A DNA stretch of 64,000 nt, taken from positions 1,478,861-1,542,860 of the forward strand of contig NZ_BMKQ01000001.1 of NCBI RefSeq assembly GCF_014644415.1, in the 5' to 3' direction. The first letter of the stretch is position 1. Each line of letters opens with the position of its first letter. This DNA is from Marmoricola endophyticus (lineage in GTDB: Bacteria; Actinomycetota; Actinomycetes; Propionibacteriales; Nocardioidaceae). This document shows positions 7,743 to 18,470 of the stretch, in pieces. The notes below the pieces were generated by a model, which did not search any database, was not told the origin of the DNA, and saw nothing but the letters and a program-made list of their open reading frames with translations. Made by a program: the position numbers and the translations under genes.

Positions 7743-8846
7743 ATGACCGAGGTGCACCACGGGCTGGAGGGCGTCGTCGCCTTCGAGAGCGAGATCGCGG
7801 AGCCCGACAAGGAGGGGTCCTCGCTGCGCTACCGCGGGGTCGACATCGAGGAGCTCGTCGGACGCGTGCCCTTCGAGAACGTCTGGGGCCTGCTGATCGA
7901 CGGCTCCTACACCCCGGGGCTGGCGCCCGCCGAGCCGTACAACCTCCCCGTCCACACCGGCGACGTACGCGTCGACGTCCAGGCCGCCGTGGCGATGCTG
8001 GCCCCCGCCTTCGGGTTCGGGCAGACCTACGACATCTCGGACGAGCAGGCGCGCGAGGACATCGGCCGGCTCGCCGTCATGGTGCTCTCGTACGCCGCCC
8101 AGTCCGCGCGCGGCCTGAACCAGGCCGTCGTACCCCAGAAGACGGTCGACGAGGGCAAGACGCTCGCCGAGAAGTTCCTCATCCGCTGGAAGGGCGAGGC
8201 GGACCCCAAGCACGCCCACGCGATCGACGCCTACTGGTCCTCGGCGGCCGAGCACGGCATGAACGCCTCGACCTTCACCGCCCGCGTCATCACCTCCACC
8301 GGCGCCGACGTCGCCGCGGCGTTCTCCGGCGCGATCGGCGCGATGAGCGGTCCGCTGCACGGCGGCGCCCCCTCGCGCGTGCTCGGCATGATCAGCGACG
8401 TCGAGGAGTCCGGCGACGCCGAGAAGTACGTCAAGGACCTGCTGGACCGCGGCGAGCGGCTGATGGGCTTCGGTCACCGCGTCTACCGCGCCGAGGACCC
8501 GCGCGCACGCGTGCTGCGTCGTACGGCCAAGGAGCTCGACGCCCCGCGCTACGCCGTCGCCGAGGAGCTGGAGAAGGCGGCGCTGGCCGAGCTGAAGGAG
8601 CGCCGTCCCGACCGGGTGCTGGAGACCAACGTCGAGTTCTGGGCGGCGATCGTCCTCGACTTCGCCGAGGTGCCCTCGAACATGTTCACCTCGATGTTCA
8701 CGTGCGCCCGCACCGGGGGCTGGTCGGCGCACATCCTCGAGCAGAAGCGCACCGGGCGCCTCATCCGGCCCTCCGCGGTCTACACCGGCCCGGACACCCG
8801 CCCGGCCCACTCCGTCGAGGGCTGGGACGCCGCCTGGGGCGAGTGA
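7743..8846 (+). CDS. Citrate synthase (short, type II-like form)
   Basis: This enzyme of 367 residues condenses acetyl-CoA and oxaloacetate to citrate at the entry of the TCA cycle. The active-site segments are present: GPLHGGAPS with the first catalytic histidine, GFGHRVYR with the second, and the aspartate region NVEFWAAIVLDFAEVPSNMFT. At 367 residues it belongs to the shorter Gram-positive/archaeal-like group, comparable to mycobacterial citA or gltA2, rather than the NADH-sensitive E. coli type. A good AAGGAG ribosome site precedes the ATG. A methylcitrate synthase role cannot be excluded from sequence, but no prp genes are nearby. Confidence 0.9.
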   Translation: MTEVHHGLEGVVAFESEIAEPDKEGSSLRYRGVDIEELVGRVPFENVWGLLIDGSYTPGLAPAEPYNLPVHTGDVRVDVQAAVAMLAPAFGFGQTYDISDEQAREDIGRLAVMVLSYAAQSARGLNQAVVPQKTVDEGKTLAEKFLIRWKGEADPKHAHAIDAYWSSAAEHGMNASTFTARVITSTGADVAAAFSGAIGAMSGPLHGGAPSRVLGMISDVEESGDAEKYVKDLLDRGERLMGFGHRVYRAEDPRARVLRRTAKELDAPRYAVAEELEKAALAELKERRPDRVLETNVEFWAAIVLDFAEVPSNMFTSMFTCARTGGWSAHILEQKRTGRLIRPSAVYTGPDTRPAHSVEGWDAAWGE

Positions 8847-8866
8847 GCCCGCGAAGCGAGCCAGTG

Positions 8867-9047
8867 GGTGGTTGAGCAGCGAGCGCCAGCGAGCGCGTCG
8901 AAACCACCCTCAGCCAACCGACGCCGCAAGCACCTCACCGGGTCTCGACGTCCTCCCTCGCTAGCGCTCGGTCAGGCTCGACCACCCGACGTGCGCGGGC
9001 GGTCGAGCGCGAAGCGAGCCCTGCGAGCGAGCACGTCGAGACCCCCG
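8867..9047. repeat. Cluster of three dispersed palindromic repeats
   Basis: The 318-base gap after citrate synthase holds three repeat copies at about 8867-8908, 8941-8986 and 8999-9047, in alternating orientation. Each has the GAGCG/CGCTC core and GGTCTCGAC or GTCGAGACC ends. The remaining bases 9048-9164 should contain the promoter of the aminopeptidase gene, but I could not pick convincing elements. Confidence 0.8.
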
Positions 9048-9164
9048 CACCCGCCCACTGGCCGCGACCGGGCCTTCGGCTGGACCCTCGCCAACGTCGG
9101 TGGGCTGTGGTGGGGTGAGGTCATCCGGCCGCATCGGGGTGGCCGGCGACACGAAGGACGACAC

Positions 9165-10685
9165 ATGTCTGTGCTCTCCACACGCGTGCGGCGGCTGGCA
9201 CCACTGGCCGCGACGCTCGCGCTCACCCTCCCGCTCGCTGCCGTGGTCTCCGGGGCCTCCGCCGCACCCACCGGTGCCGGGTCACCGGGGATCGGCGACC
9301 CCTACTACCCGACGTACGGCAACGGCGGGTACGACGTCAGCCACTACGACGTCGACATCGCCTACACGCCGAAGACCGACACCGTCGCCGGTCGCACCAC
9401 GATCACGGCCACGACCACCCAGGCGCTCAGCCGCTTCGACCTGGACCTGGTGCTGCCGGCGTCCACGGTGACGGTCGACGGGCAGCCCGCGACCTTCACC
9501 CAGAAGCCGCACGAGCTGGTGGTGACGCCGCCGAAGAAGCTGGCCGCGGGTGCCCCGATGACCGTCGTCGTGACCTACGCGGGCGTGCCCTCGACGATCT
9601 CGGACGGCAAGATCAAGCCGTGGATCCGCACCAAGGACGGCGCCGCCGCGGTCGGTGAGCCGGAGATGGCCGCGTGGTGGTTCCCGTCCAACGACCACCC
9701 GCGGGACAAGGCGACGTACGACGTCTCCGTGCGGGTCCCCTCCTCCGTCGAGGTGCTCGGCAACGGCCAGCTGGTCAGCAAGGACGTCAAGGCCGGCCAG
9801 CGGACCTGGCACTGGCGCGAGGACAACCCGATGGCGTCGTACCTCGCCTACTTCGTGGCCGGGCAGTTCGACATCAGCTCGGGCTACACCGACGACGGCA
9901 AGCCGGTGATCACCGCGGTCGCCTCGGAGGGCGGGTCGGAGGGCAAGTACGCCGCCGCCGACCTCGCCCGGGTGCCGGAGATCATCGACTTCGAGTCCTC
10001 GCTGTGGGGCCCGTACCCGTTCGACGCGCTCGGCGGTGTCGCCCCCGACGCCGACTTCGGGTTCGCGCTGGAGAACCAGACCCGCCCGGTCTACACCCGC
10101 TCGTTCTGGAGCGGCGGGCCGAACATCTACGTCGTCGTCCACGAGCAGGCCCACCAGTGGTACGGCGACTCCGTCTCGGTCCACAACTGGAAGGACATCT
10201 GGCTCAACGAGGGCTTCGCGACCTTCACCGAGTGGATGTGGTCGGAGAAGCACCACGACGGGTCGGCCGCCAAGCTGTTCGCCGACACCTACGCCGCCCA
10301 CCCGGCGACCGACGACTTCTGGACGACGAAGATCGGCAACCCGGGCGCCGGCAACGAGTTCACCGGTGCGGTCTACGACCGCGGCGCGATGACCCTGCAG
10401 GCGCTGCGCACCAAGATCGGCGAGCCGGCCTTCTTCACCACGATGCGCACCTGGGCCTCGAGCCGGCGCCACGGCAACGGGCAGATCAGCCAGTTCGTCG
10501 CCCTCGCGGAGAAGGTCTCCGGGCAGGACCTCGACGCGTTCTTCGACACCTGGCTCTACTCCGCCGAGCGCCCCGAGCCGACCACGGCCAACGGGTTCCC
10601 GAAGAAGTTCGCCCCCGGCGGTGCCCCGGCGACCTCGCTGGCGAAGATCGAGGCGGTCCGTCAGGCAGTCTCCGAGAAGCGCTAG
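9165..10685 (+). CDS. Secreted M1 family zinc metallopeptidase (aminopeptidase N-like)
   Basis: This exported zinc aminopeptidase has 506 residues. A Sec signal peptide occupies about residues 1-36: RVRR, then a hydrophobic core, then ASA-AP. The zinc site is HEQAH with His326, the general base Glu327 and His330, and the third ligand Glu349 in NEGFATF. A substrate-recognition segment ALENQTRP replaces the usual GAMEN. The length fits the short M1 proteins that lack the large C-terminal helical domain. The ATG is preceded by AAGGA. It probably supplies amino acids by trimming extracellular peptides. The stop overlaps the stop of the convergent lyase gene by 4 nt. Confidence 0.9.
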   Translation: MSVLSTRVRRLAPLAATLALTLPLAAVVSGASAAPTGAGSPGIGDPYYPTYGNGGYDVSHYDVDIAYTPKTDTVAGRTTITATTTQALSRFDLDLVLPASTVTVDGQPATFTQKPHELVVTPPKKLAAGAPMTVVVTYAGVPSTISDGKIKPWIRTKDGAAAVGEPEMAAWWFPSNDHPRDKATYDVSVRVPSSVEVLGNGQLVSKDVKAGQRTWHWREDNPMASYLAYFVAGQFDISSGYTDDGKPVITAVASEGGSEGKYAAADLARVPEIIDFESSLWGPYPFDALGGVAPDADFGFALENQTRPVYTRSFWSGGPNIYVVVHEQAHQWYGDSVSVHNWKDIWLNEGFATFTEWMWSEKHHDGSAAKLFADTYAAHPATDDFWTTKIGNPGAGNEFTGAVYDRGAMTLQALRTKIGEPAFFTTMRTWASSRRHGNGQISQFVALAEKVSGQDLDAFFDTWLYSAERPEPTTANGFPKKFAPGGAPATSLAKIEAVRQAVSEKR

Positions 10686-11839
10686 GCGAGCGCGACGCCG
10701 AGGCGTCGCACGATCTCGACGAGCCGCTCGGGGCTGGTCGCCGCGTTCAGCCGGACGTGGCCGGCCAGGCCCGGGTGGTAGTCGTGACCGGGCGCCAGCC
10801 TGACCCGGCCCCGCTCCAGCGCGACGGCGGCCGGGTCGTCGTGGCCGTACGCACGCAGGTCCAGCCAGGCGAGGTACGTCGCCTCCAGCGGCCGCACCCG
10901 CGCCAGCGGCAGATCGGTCGCGAGCCGCTCCGTGAGCAGCGTGCGCTGCTGGTCCAGCCGGACCAACAATGCGTCGAGCCAGTCGTCGCCCTGCTCGTAC
11001 GCCGCGGTCGAGGCGCGCACCCCGAGCTCGGACCACGAGGAGTTCTGCGGCTTCGGCGCGCTCGCCAGCCGCCGCGCGGTCCCCTCGTCGCCGGCCACCA
11101 CCTGCGCACACCGCAGCGCCGGCGTGTTGAACGCCTTGCTGGCGGCGACCACGGCGACCGCGTGGTCGGCGGTGCCCTCGAGGCTGAGGTACGGCACGTG
11201 CTCGGCCCCCGCCAGCGTCAGCGGCGCGTGGATCTCGTCGGAGACCACCCGGGCGCCGTGGCGCACCACCACGTCGCGGACGGCCTCGAGCTCGGCGCGG
11301 GTCGGGCAGGTGCCGCACGGGTTGTGGGGGTTGGTGAGGACGAGAGTGCTCGCGCCGGCCCCCAGGGCGGCGTCCAGCGCGTCGAGGTCGATCACCGCCC
11401 GGCCCTGCTCGGAGACGAACGGCACCGCCACGGTGTCCCGGCCGGTGGTCGCACCGAGCCCGAGCTGCGGTGAGTACGCCGGCACCGGCAGCGCGAGCGC
11501 ACCGGGCGCGGAGAGCAGGTCGATCGCCAGGCGCACGCCGGCCGTCACGTCGGCGACCGGGAGCACGAAGGACGGGTCGACCCGCCACCCGAAGCGGCGC
11601 TCGGCGAAGCCGGCGTACGCCTCGCCGAGCGGGCCCTCCCCCACCTCGTCGGCGGGGTAGCCGGTGACGCCGTCGGTGACGGCGCGCTGCAGCGCCTCCG
11701 CGACGACCGGCGCCAGCCGGTAGTCCGTCTCCGCGACCCATGCGGGGATGACGCCGGGGGCCACGGTGCCCCACTTGAGCACCATCGACCGGCGCAGCTC
11801 GTCCTCGGTGGGGTCCTCGATGCGTACGCCGGCGCTCAC
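10682..11839 (-). CDS. PLP-dependent aminotransferase/lyase, MalY/PatB type (probable cystathionine beta-lyase)
   Basis: This fold-type I PLP enzyme of 385 residues most resembles the MalY/PatB C-S lyases, which cleave cystathionine or cysteine conjugates. Features are the N-terminal MVLKWGT..PGVIPAWVAETDY, the cofactor motif NPHNPCGT, SDEIHAPLTL, and the Schiff-base lysine in ASKAFNTP. The GTG start at 11839 overlaps the stop of the upstream GNAT gene (GTGA), implying coupling. Its stop overlaps that of the secreted peptidase. A plain aminotransferase activity is possible; MalY-like proteins often have mixed activities. Confidence 0.82.
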   Translation of the reverse strand: MSAGVRIEDPTEDELRRSMVLKWGTVAPGVIPAWVAETDYRLAPVVAEALQRAVTDGVTGYPADEVGEGPLGEAYAGFAERRFGWRVDPSFVLPVADVTAGVRLAIDLLSAPGALALPVPAYSPQLGLGATTGRDTVAVPFVSEQGRAVIDLDALDAALGAGASTLVLTNPHNPCGTCPTRAELEAVRDVVVRHGARVVSDEIHAPLTLAGAEHVPYLSLEGTADHAVAVVAASKAFNTPALRCAQVVAGDEGTARRLASAPKPQNSSWSELGVRASTAAYEQGDDWLDALLVRLDQQRTLLTERLATDLPLARVRPLEATYLAWLDLRAYGHDDPAAVALERGRVRLAPGHDYHPGLAGHVRLNAATSPERLVEIVRRLGVALA

Positions 11840-12327
11840 GCGGGCGAGGCTACGAGACGCCGCGCGAAGCAGCGCGAGAGCGGGGACCCCTGGTAGTGCC
11901 CGAAGCCGGGCACCTGCTCGTAGCCGGCGGCGGCGTACATCGCCATCGCCTCGGGCTGCTTGGTCCCCGTCTCGAGGACGAGCACCTCGATCCCCTCCGC
12001 GGCGGCGCTGGTCTCGAGGTGTCCGAGCATCTGCCGCGCGAGCCCGCGCCGCTGGTGGGTCGGGACGACGAACATCCGCTTGATCTCCGCGGTGCGGGTC
12101 GACCCGAGCGCGGGGACGGTGCTGCGGCGCCACGCCCCGGTCGCCACGGGCGCCCCGCCCGGACCGTCGTCGTACCCGAGGAAGAAGCGGCCCTCGGGGG
12201 GCTCGAACTCGGACCCGTCGACCGGCGACTCGTCGGGGCTGCCGTAGCGCGCGGTGTAGATCTCCTGGACCTCGGCGATCAGCCGCACCGCGTCCGGGTG
12301 GGTGATCGGCACCTGCTCGATCCACAC
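11836..12327 (-). CDS. GNAT family N-acetyltransferase
   Basis: This compact GNAT enzyme of 163 residues contains IKRMFVVPTHQRRGLARQML (acetyl-CoA loop HQRRGLA), ETGTKQPEAMAMYAAAGYEQV and a PGFGHY tail typical of small acetyltransferases. I prefer the GTG at 12327 because TACGCT ends seven bases upstream, a leaderless arrangement; an ATG at 12399 would extend the protein into a dispersed repeat. The stop overlaps the start of the MalY-like gene, so the pair is an operon. The substrate is unknown; the linked lyase hints at an amino-acid-derived molecule, which is only inference. Confidence 0.8.
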   Translation of the reverse strand: MWIEQVPITHPDAVRLIAEVQEIYTARYGSPDESPVDGSEFEPPEGRFFLGYDDGPGGAPVATGAWRRSTVPALGSTRTAEIKRMFVVPTHQRRGLARQMLGHLETSAAAEGIEVLVLETGTKQPEAMAMYAAAGYEQVPGFGHYQGSPLSRCFARRLVASPA

Positions 12328-12341
12328 GCACAGCAGCGTAG

Positions 12342-13640
<1,299 letters not shown>

Positions 13641-13653
13641 GCGCCTGGACCGG

Positions 13654-15888
13654 CTAGTACGACGGCGACGTCCGCCAGCGCCCCCCGGCGTAGATCAGCT
13701 GCTCGGCCGGCGCGGATCCTCGCGCCACGCAGTAGTCGTCCCTGCTGCACAGCAGCTGCCGCACGTCGCCCGAGGCCCGCTGCGGCGTGCTCGGGAGATC
13801 CTGTCGGGTCCACGTCGAGCCGTCGGACACCGCGGCAGCGAGGCGTCCGTCGACCAGCCCGAGGGCGTGGCACGCGGTCGCCGAGCAGGCCAGCTCGACG
13901 GGCTCCTGCAGCGGCACGTCCGCGATCCTGGTGACCTGCTGGCTGTCGATGCGGTCGACCGGCGTGGGGCTGGTCGTCCCGTTGTAGTACACCGCCGCGA
14001 GGCACGGACCGCCCGGCATGCAGGCGACCGAGTCGAGATGTCCCTTGTCCGGACCCGTTGAGTCGGTGTCGGTCCAGCTCCCGCCGCGGAAGTAGCTCAG
14101 GCCTCCGTCGAAGCCGAAACCGTCGGACTTCGTGGCCACGCAGTCACCGACCCCGCGGCAGGCGACGCGGCCGTACTCCCCCGCGCTGCTCGAGGCGGTG
14201 AACGTCTTGCCGCTGATCACGTACCGCTCGCCGCCCCTCACGACGGTGTCGTCGTAGTAGCCCACCAGGACGCACTCGTCGAGGGCGCTGCAGGTGAAGC
14301 CGGTGTAGACGGTCGGACTGTCGTAGTACGGCGGGTCGTTCGGGTTCGCCGGCGGGTTGGTCTTGACCACTCGACTCGTCCAGGAGCCGTCGACGGCGCG
14401 GGTGTGAAACGTCCACGACCTCGACGGGCGGTCGTCGACCTCCAGCATCTGACAGGTCGCGGTGGGGCAGGAGAGGAATCCCGCGCTGGTGGCACCTGGC
14501 ACGGCGTGCCTGCCGGTCCCGTCCGTCGCGAGCGCCGCCACGTGGCCGCCGGTGCTCTGCAGCGAGACGCACCTCCCGGCCGCCCAGCAGTCGGTGAGCC
14601 CCGGCGCCGGGTCCTGCGACCCGGCGGGCTGTGCGACGTACCCGACGACGTCGCCGACGATGTCCGCACGTCCGGCGGAGCCGTTGAGCACCGAGATCCG
14701 GCCGTCCGAGCCGACGGGGACCACGGCGAGGTTGCCGACGGTGCGGGCCGCGATGAAGTTCAGGGTGGACACCCCGGCAGAGGACTCGCCCGTCGCGTAA
14801 GCCGTGAGGTAGCCAGGCTTCTGCTCGCGCGTCGCGGTCAGACTCACCACGACGGCCGAGACCTCCCGGGCGGGGACACCGGCCGTGCCGAGCACCTTCA
14901 CGTCCGCGCTGTGCCGAGCGGCCGGGGTCGGCGCACCCTTGGCGGAGCGGGTGTCGAGGAACCGCGTCGGGGTGACCGGGACGATCGATCCGTCGCCAGG
15001 CGCCGCGGAGCCACCCTCCACGTAGCCCGCGACGTCGGCGACCACGTCCACCGGCTTGGTCGACCCGTTGAACAACGACACGTGGCCGTCCTCACCGAGC
15101 GGCACCAGCGCCAGCGTCGCCGTCGTCGAACCGGCACCGAAGACCACGCTCGAGGTCCCCGGACGAGCGCCGTCCCCCCAGGCTGTGAGGTAGCCCGCCG
15201 CGGCAGCGCGCGTGGTCGTCAGGTTGAGCAGCACGGCCGAGGCACCGGCCTGCGGCACACCGTCCCGCCCGGCGACCGGCACCGACCTCGTACCGCCGGC
15301 CGGGACCGTCCCGCTCGACTCGCGGGTGTCGAGGACGCGTGCCGGCGTGCCAGCGACGAAGCGCCCCGCTGCCGGGTCCGCCCCGGGTGCGGGCGGGGCG
15401 AAGTAGCCGGTCACGTCGACCACGACGTCCAGCGCGCCCGTCGACCCGTTGAGCACGTCGACCGTCCCGTCGTCGCCAGGACGCACGACCACCGCGTTGG
15501 CCACCGTCTGCCCGGCGGCGAAGTTCAGCGACGACACGGCCGGCTGCGGCGCCCCGTGCGGCCACGCCGTCAGGTGGCCGGGAGTCCTCGGTCCGCGCAC
15601 CGTCAGGTTGAGGACCACCGCGGTCGCGTCGTCGGGGACGGCGCCGCCGAAGCCGGTGGTCACGGCCTGTCCCGGGGCCGGCCGGGCCGGGCTCGCGTTG
15701 ACGTACGTGTCGAGCACGCGCCGCGCCGGAACCGGGTGGAAGACCCCGGCCGACGGTTCGGCAGCCGGTGCCTCCCCGGACCTCGTCGTACCGGCTGTCG
15801 CGGGCGCCAGCCCGCCGAGCAGCAGCGCGGTCAGCGTCAGCACCACCCCCAGCGAAGCGCCTACGCCTCGACCGCCTCGTCCTGCCAT
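13654..15888 (-). CDS. Large secreted protein: three beta-rich repeats plus propeller-like region
   Basis: This exported protein of 744 residues has a hydrophobic signal segment near residues 10-32. Three tandem repeats of about 120 residues follow (roughly 50-170, 180-300, 305-425), each reading RVLDT..., AVVLNLT, GYLTAW/GHLTAW, a V-N-A-V-V style strand, then NGS..DVV.DVTGY. This repeat occurs in many actinobacterial exported proteins but has no named function known to me. The C-terminal 300 residues have repeated W-T and paired-cysteine motifs (SCPTATCQML, TCSALDECVLVG, ACRGVGDCVAT), suggesting a disulfide-stabilised beta-propeller. A surface or extracellular binding role is inference. The ATG at 15888 starts the signal peptide. 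Confidence 0.8.
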   Translation of the reverse strand: MAGRGGRGVGASLGVVLTLTALLLGGLAPATAGTTRSGEAPAAEPSAGVFHPVPARRVLDTYVNASPARPAPGQAVTTGFGGAVPDDATAVVLNLTVRGPRTPGHLTAWPHGAPQPAVSSLNFAAGQTVANAVVVRPGDDGTVDVLNGSTGALDVVVDVTGYFAPPAPGADPAAGRFVAGTPARVLDTRESSGTVPAGGTRSVPVAGRDGVPQAGASAVLLNLTTTRAAAAGYLTAWGDGARPGTSSVVFGAGSTTATLALVPLGEDGHVSLFNGSTKPVDVVADVAGYVEGGSAAPGDGSIVPVTPTRFLDTRSAKGAPTPAARHSADVKVLGTAGVPAREVSAVVVSLTATREQKPGYLTAYATGESSAGVSTLNFIAARTVGNLAVVPVGSDGRISVLNGSAGRADIVGDVVGYVAQPAGSQDPAPGLTDCWAAGRCVSLQSTGGHVAALATDGTGRHAVPGATSAGFLSCPTATCQMLEVDDRPSRSWTFHTRAVDGSWTSRVVKTNPPANPNDPPYYDSPTVYTGFTCSALDECVLVGYYDDTVVRGGERYVISGKTFTASSSAGEYGRVACRGVGDCVATKSDGFGFDGGLSYFRGGSWTDTDSTGPDKGHLDSVACMPGGPCLAAVYYNGTTSPTPVDRIDSQQVTRIADVPLQEPVELACSATACHALGLVDGRLAAAVSDGSTWTRQDLPSTPQRASGDVRQLLCSRDDYCVARGSAPAEQLIYAGGRWRTSPSY

Positions 15889-16048
15889 GGTCAGCCTCCC
15901 GGATGCCGTCGTCACGACCGTGACCAGTCGGAGGTTAGATCCACGCGATGCCCAGCGGAAGAGACGACCCTGAGACGTGACCAGACCGAGGCGGACTCGT
16001 GACGAGACCGTGAGGAACAACTCCGCGACGCCGAGACTTGCGCCTGTC

Positions 16049-17500
16049 GTGACGAACGACGACACCCAGGCAAAGGCCGACATCGGACTGACCGGGCTCG
16101 CGGTGATGGGGTCCAACCTCGCGCGCAACATGGCCCGCAACGGCAGCACGGTCGCGGTCCACAACCGGACCACCAGCAAGATGACCGACTTCCTCGACCA
16201 GCACGGCGACGAGGGTGACTTCGTCGGCTCGGAGTCGCTCGAGGACTTCGTGGCGAGCATCGAGAAGCCGCGCGCGATCATCGTGATGGTCAAGGCCGGC
16301 GCCGCCACCGACGCGGTGGTCGACGAGCTGACCCCGCTGCTCGACGAGGGCGACATCGTCGTCGACGCCGGCAACGCGCACTACGAGGACACCCTGCGCC
16401 GCCAGCAGGCCTTGGAGGAGAAGGGCCTGCACTTCGTCGGCATGGGCGTCTCCGGCGGCGAGGTCGGCGCGCTCGAGGGCCCCTCGATCATGGTCGGCGG
16501 GTCGGACCACGCCTACGAGCGGCTGGGCCCGATCGTGGAGAAGATCGCCGCCCAGGTCGACGGCACTCCGTGCGCGACCCACGTCGGCCCCGACGGCGCG
16601 GGTCACTTCGTGAAGATGGTGCACAACGGCATCGAGTACGCCGACATGCAGCTGATCGCCGAGGCGTACGACCTGCTACGCAGCGTGCTCGGCCTCTCCC
16701 CCGCCGAGCTCGCCGGCATCTTCCGCGAGTGGAACGAGGGCGAGCTGGAGTCGTTCCTCATCGAGATGACCGCCGACGTGCTCGAGCACGAGGACGCCGA
16801 GACGGGCAAGCCGTTCGTCGACGTGGTCCTCGACCAGGCGGAGCAGAAGGGCACCGGCCGCTGGACGGTGCAGACCGCTCTCGAGCTGGGCGTTCCCGTC
16901 ACCGGCATCGCCGAGGCCACCTTCGCCCGCAGCGTCTCGGGCCACGCGGAGCAGCGGGCCGCGGCGCAGGGGAAGTTCGGGGCCGCACAGACCGCGGGGG
17001 TAGAGGTCGACAAGGAGCAGTTCGTCTCCGACGTCCGCGACGCGCTGTACGCGGCCAAGGTCGTCGCCTACGCGCAGGGCTTCGACCAGATCGTCGAGGG
17101 GTCGAACACCCACGACTGGGACGTCACGCCGGGCGACATGGCCACCATCTGGCGTGGTGGCTGCATCATCCGGGCGAAGTTCCTCGACCGCATCCGCGAG
17201 GCGTACGAGGCCGAGCCGGACCTCACCACGCTGATGACCCAGGACTTCTTCGCCGACGCGATCGAGCAGGGCGAGCCCGGCTGGCGACGCGTGGTCGTGG
17301 CCGCCACCGAGTCCGGCGTCCCGGTCCCGGCGTTCGCGTCGTCGCTGTCGTACTTCGACGCGCTGCGTCGCGACCGGCTCCCCGCCGCGCTGATCCAGGG
17401 CCTGCGCGACAACTTCGGCGCGCACACCTACCAGCGTGCCGACAAGGACGGCACCTTCCACACGCTGTGGGCCGGTGACAAGTCCGAGGTCGACGCCTGA
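16049..17500 (+). CDS. gnd: 6-phosphogluconate dehydrogenase, decarboxylating
   Basis: This enzyme of 483 residues oxidatively decarboxylates 6-phosphogluconate to ribulose 5-phosphate, making NADPH in the oxidative pentose phosphate pathway. The N-terminal Rossmann motif is GLTGLAVMGSNLARN. The catalytic region GVSGGEVGALEGPSIMVGG, the substrate segment GPDGAGHFVKMVHNGIEY and the C-terminal domain follow. Length matches the long, dimeric form. I chose the GTG at 16049 because conservation begins there; an upstream ATG at 15977 would add an unconserved charged tail. The gene is divergent from the large secreted protein. Confidence 0.92.
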   Translation: MTNDDTQAKADIGLTGLAVMGSNLARNMARNGSTVAVHNRTTSKMTDFLDQHGDEGDFVGSESLEDFVASIEKPRAIIVMVKAGAATDAVVDELTPLLDEGDIVVDAGNAHYEDTLRRQQALEEKGLHFVGMGVSGGEVGALEGPSIMVGGSDHAYERLGPIVEKIAAQVDGTPCATHVGPDGAGHFVKMVHNGIEYADMQLIAEAYDLLRSVLGLSPAELAGIFREWNEGELESFLIEMTADVLEHEDAETGKPFVDVVLDQAEQKGTGRWTVQTALELGVPVTGIAEATFARSVSGHAEQRAAAQGKFGAAQTAGVEVDKEQFVSDVRDALYAAKVVAYAQGFDQIVEGSNTHDWDVTPGDMATIWRGGCIIRAKFLDRIREAYEAEPDLTTLMTQDFFADAIEQGEPGWRRVVVAATESGVPVPAFASSLSYFDALRRDRLPAALIQGLRDNFGAHTYQRADKDGTFHTLWAGDKSEVDA

Positions 17501-17501
17501 C

Positions 17502-17548
17502 GCACCGACGACCAATGAGCTCGGCGGCCGCAGACGGTCGGTCGGTGC
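17502..17548. other. Hairpin between gnd and the alpha/beta hydrolase
   Basis: GCACCGAC (17502-17509) and GTCGGTGC (17541-17548) are perfect inverted arms. Pairing extends inward through GACC/GGTC with one bulge, and the hydrolase ATG follows immediately. It may terminate gnd transcription or occlude translation of the next gene. No U-tract is present. Confidence 0.4.
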
Positions 17549-18406
17549 ATGGAGCCTGAGGAGCAGTACCTCGACGTGGACGGCGCCCGGCTGTGCTGGC
17601 AGTCGTACGGCGACTCCGCCGACCCCTGCCTGCTGCTGGTCGGCGGCGCGGCCTGTGCCATGGACTGGTGGGACGACGACCTGTGCCGGATCCTGGCCGA
17701 CCGCGCTCGGCGGGTCGTGCGCTACGACCACCGCGACACGGGCCGGTCCAGCTGCGACCCGCCGGGAGCGCCGACGTACGACGGCGGCGCGCTCGACGCC
17801 GACTGCGTCGCGCTGGCCCGGCACCTCGGACCGTCGCCCGTGCATCTCGTCGGGCTCTCGATGGGCGGAGGCATCGCGCAGACCGTCGCGCTGCGCCACC
17901 CCGAGCTGGTCGCCACGCTGACGCTGGCCTCGACCTCGCCGGTCGGCGGAGTCGACGCCGAGCTGCCCGGACCGCTGCCCGCGGTGGCGGCGACCTTCGA
18001 GGCGGAGCCGTCGGAGACCGACTGGTCCGACCCCGGCGCCGTGGCCGAGCGGCTGGTCGAGGCGGAGCGGCCGTTCGCGGGGACGCTCGGCTTCGACGAG
18101 GAGCGGGTACGCCGGACCGCCGCCCGCGTCGCGCAGCGCAGCGCGATCCCGGCGTCGGCCGAGAACCACTGGCTGGTGCTGGGGTCCGGCGACGGGGACG
18201 ACCTCGACGTCACGCGGATCCAGGCGCCGACGCTGGTCGTCCACGGCGGCGCCGACCCGCTCTTCCCCCGCGCGCACGGGGAGGCGCTGGCCGCGGCGAT
18301 CCCGGGTGCCTCGTTGGTCGTGCTGGACGGGGTGGGCCACGAGTACCCGCCGCCGCGCACCTGGGCGAGGTTCGCCGACGTACTCCTCGCGCACACCGGG
18401 GGGTGA
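17549..18406 (+). CDS. Alpha/beta hydrolase
   Basis: This soluble alpha/beta hydrolase of 285 residues has an apparent catalytic triad: Ser104 in GLSMGG, Asp236 in HGGADPLFP and His264 in GVGHEYP. The oxyanion region is LLVGGAAC and the YDHRDTGRS segment is typical of the aclacinomycin-methylesterase/haloperoxidase-like subgroup. The start follows a hairpin with no clear Shine-Dalgarno. It ends 64 bases before the acyl-CoA dehydrogenase on the same strand. The substrate is unknown. Confidence 0.85.
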   Translation: MEPEEQYLDVDGARLCWQSYGDSADPCLLLVGGAACAMDWWDDDLCRILADRARRVVRYDHRDTGRSSCDPPGAPTYDGGALDADCVALARHLGPSPVHLVGLSMGGGIAQTVALRHPELVATLTLASTSPVGGVDAELPGPLPAVAATFEAEPSETDWSDPGAVAERLVEAERPFAGTLGFDEERVRRTAARVAQRSAIPASAENHWLVLGSGDGDDLDVTRIQAPTLVVHGGADPLFPRAHGEALAAAIPGASLVVLDGVGHEYPPPRTWARFADVLLAHTGG

Positions 18407-18470
18407 CGGCGGGCGCGGCCCACGGTGGGAGACTCGCCACGGACGGCGCAACGAGGCGAGGAGACTTCAC

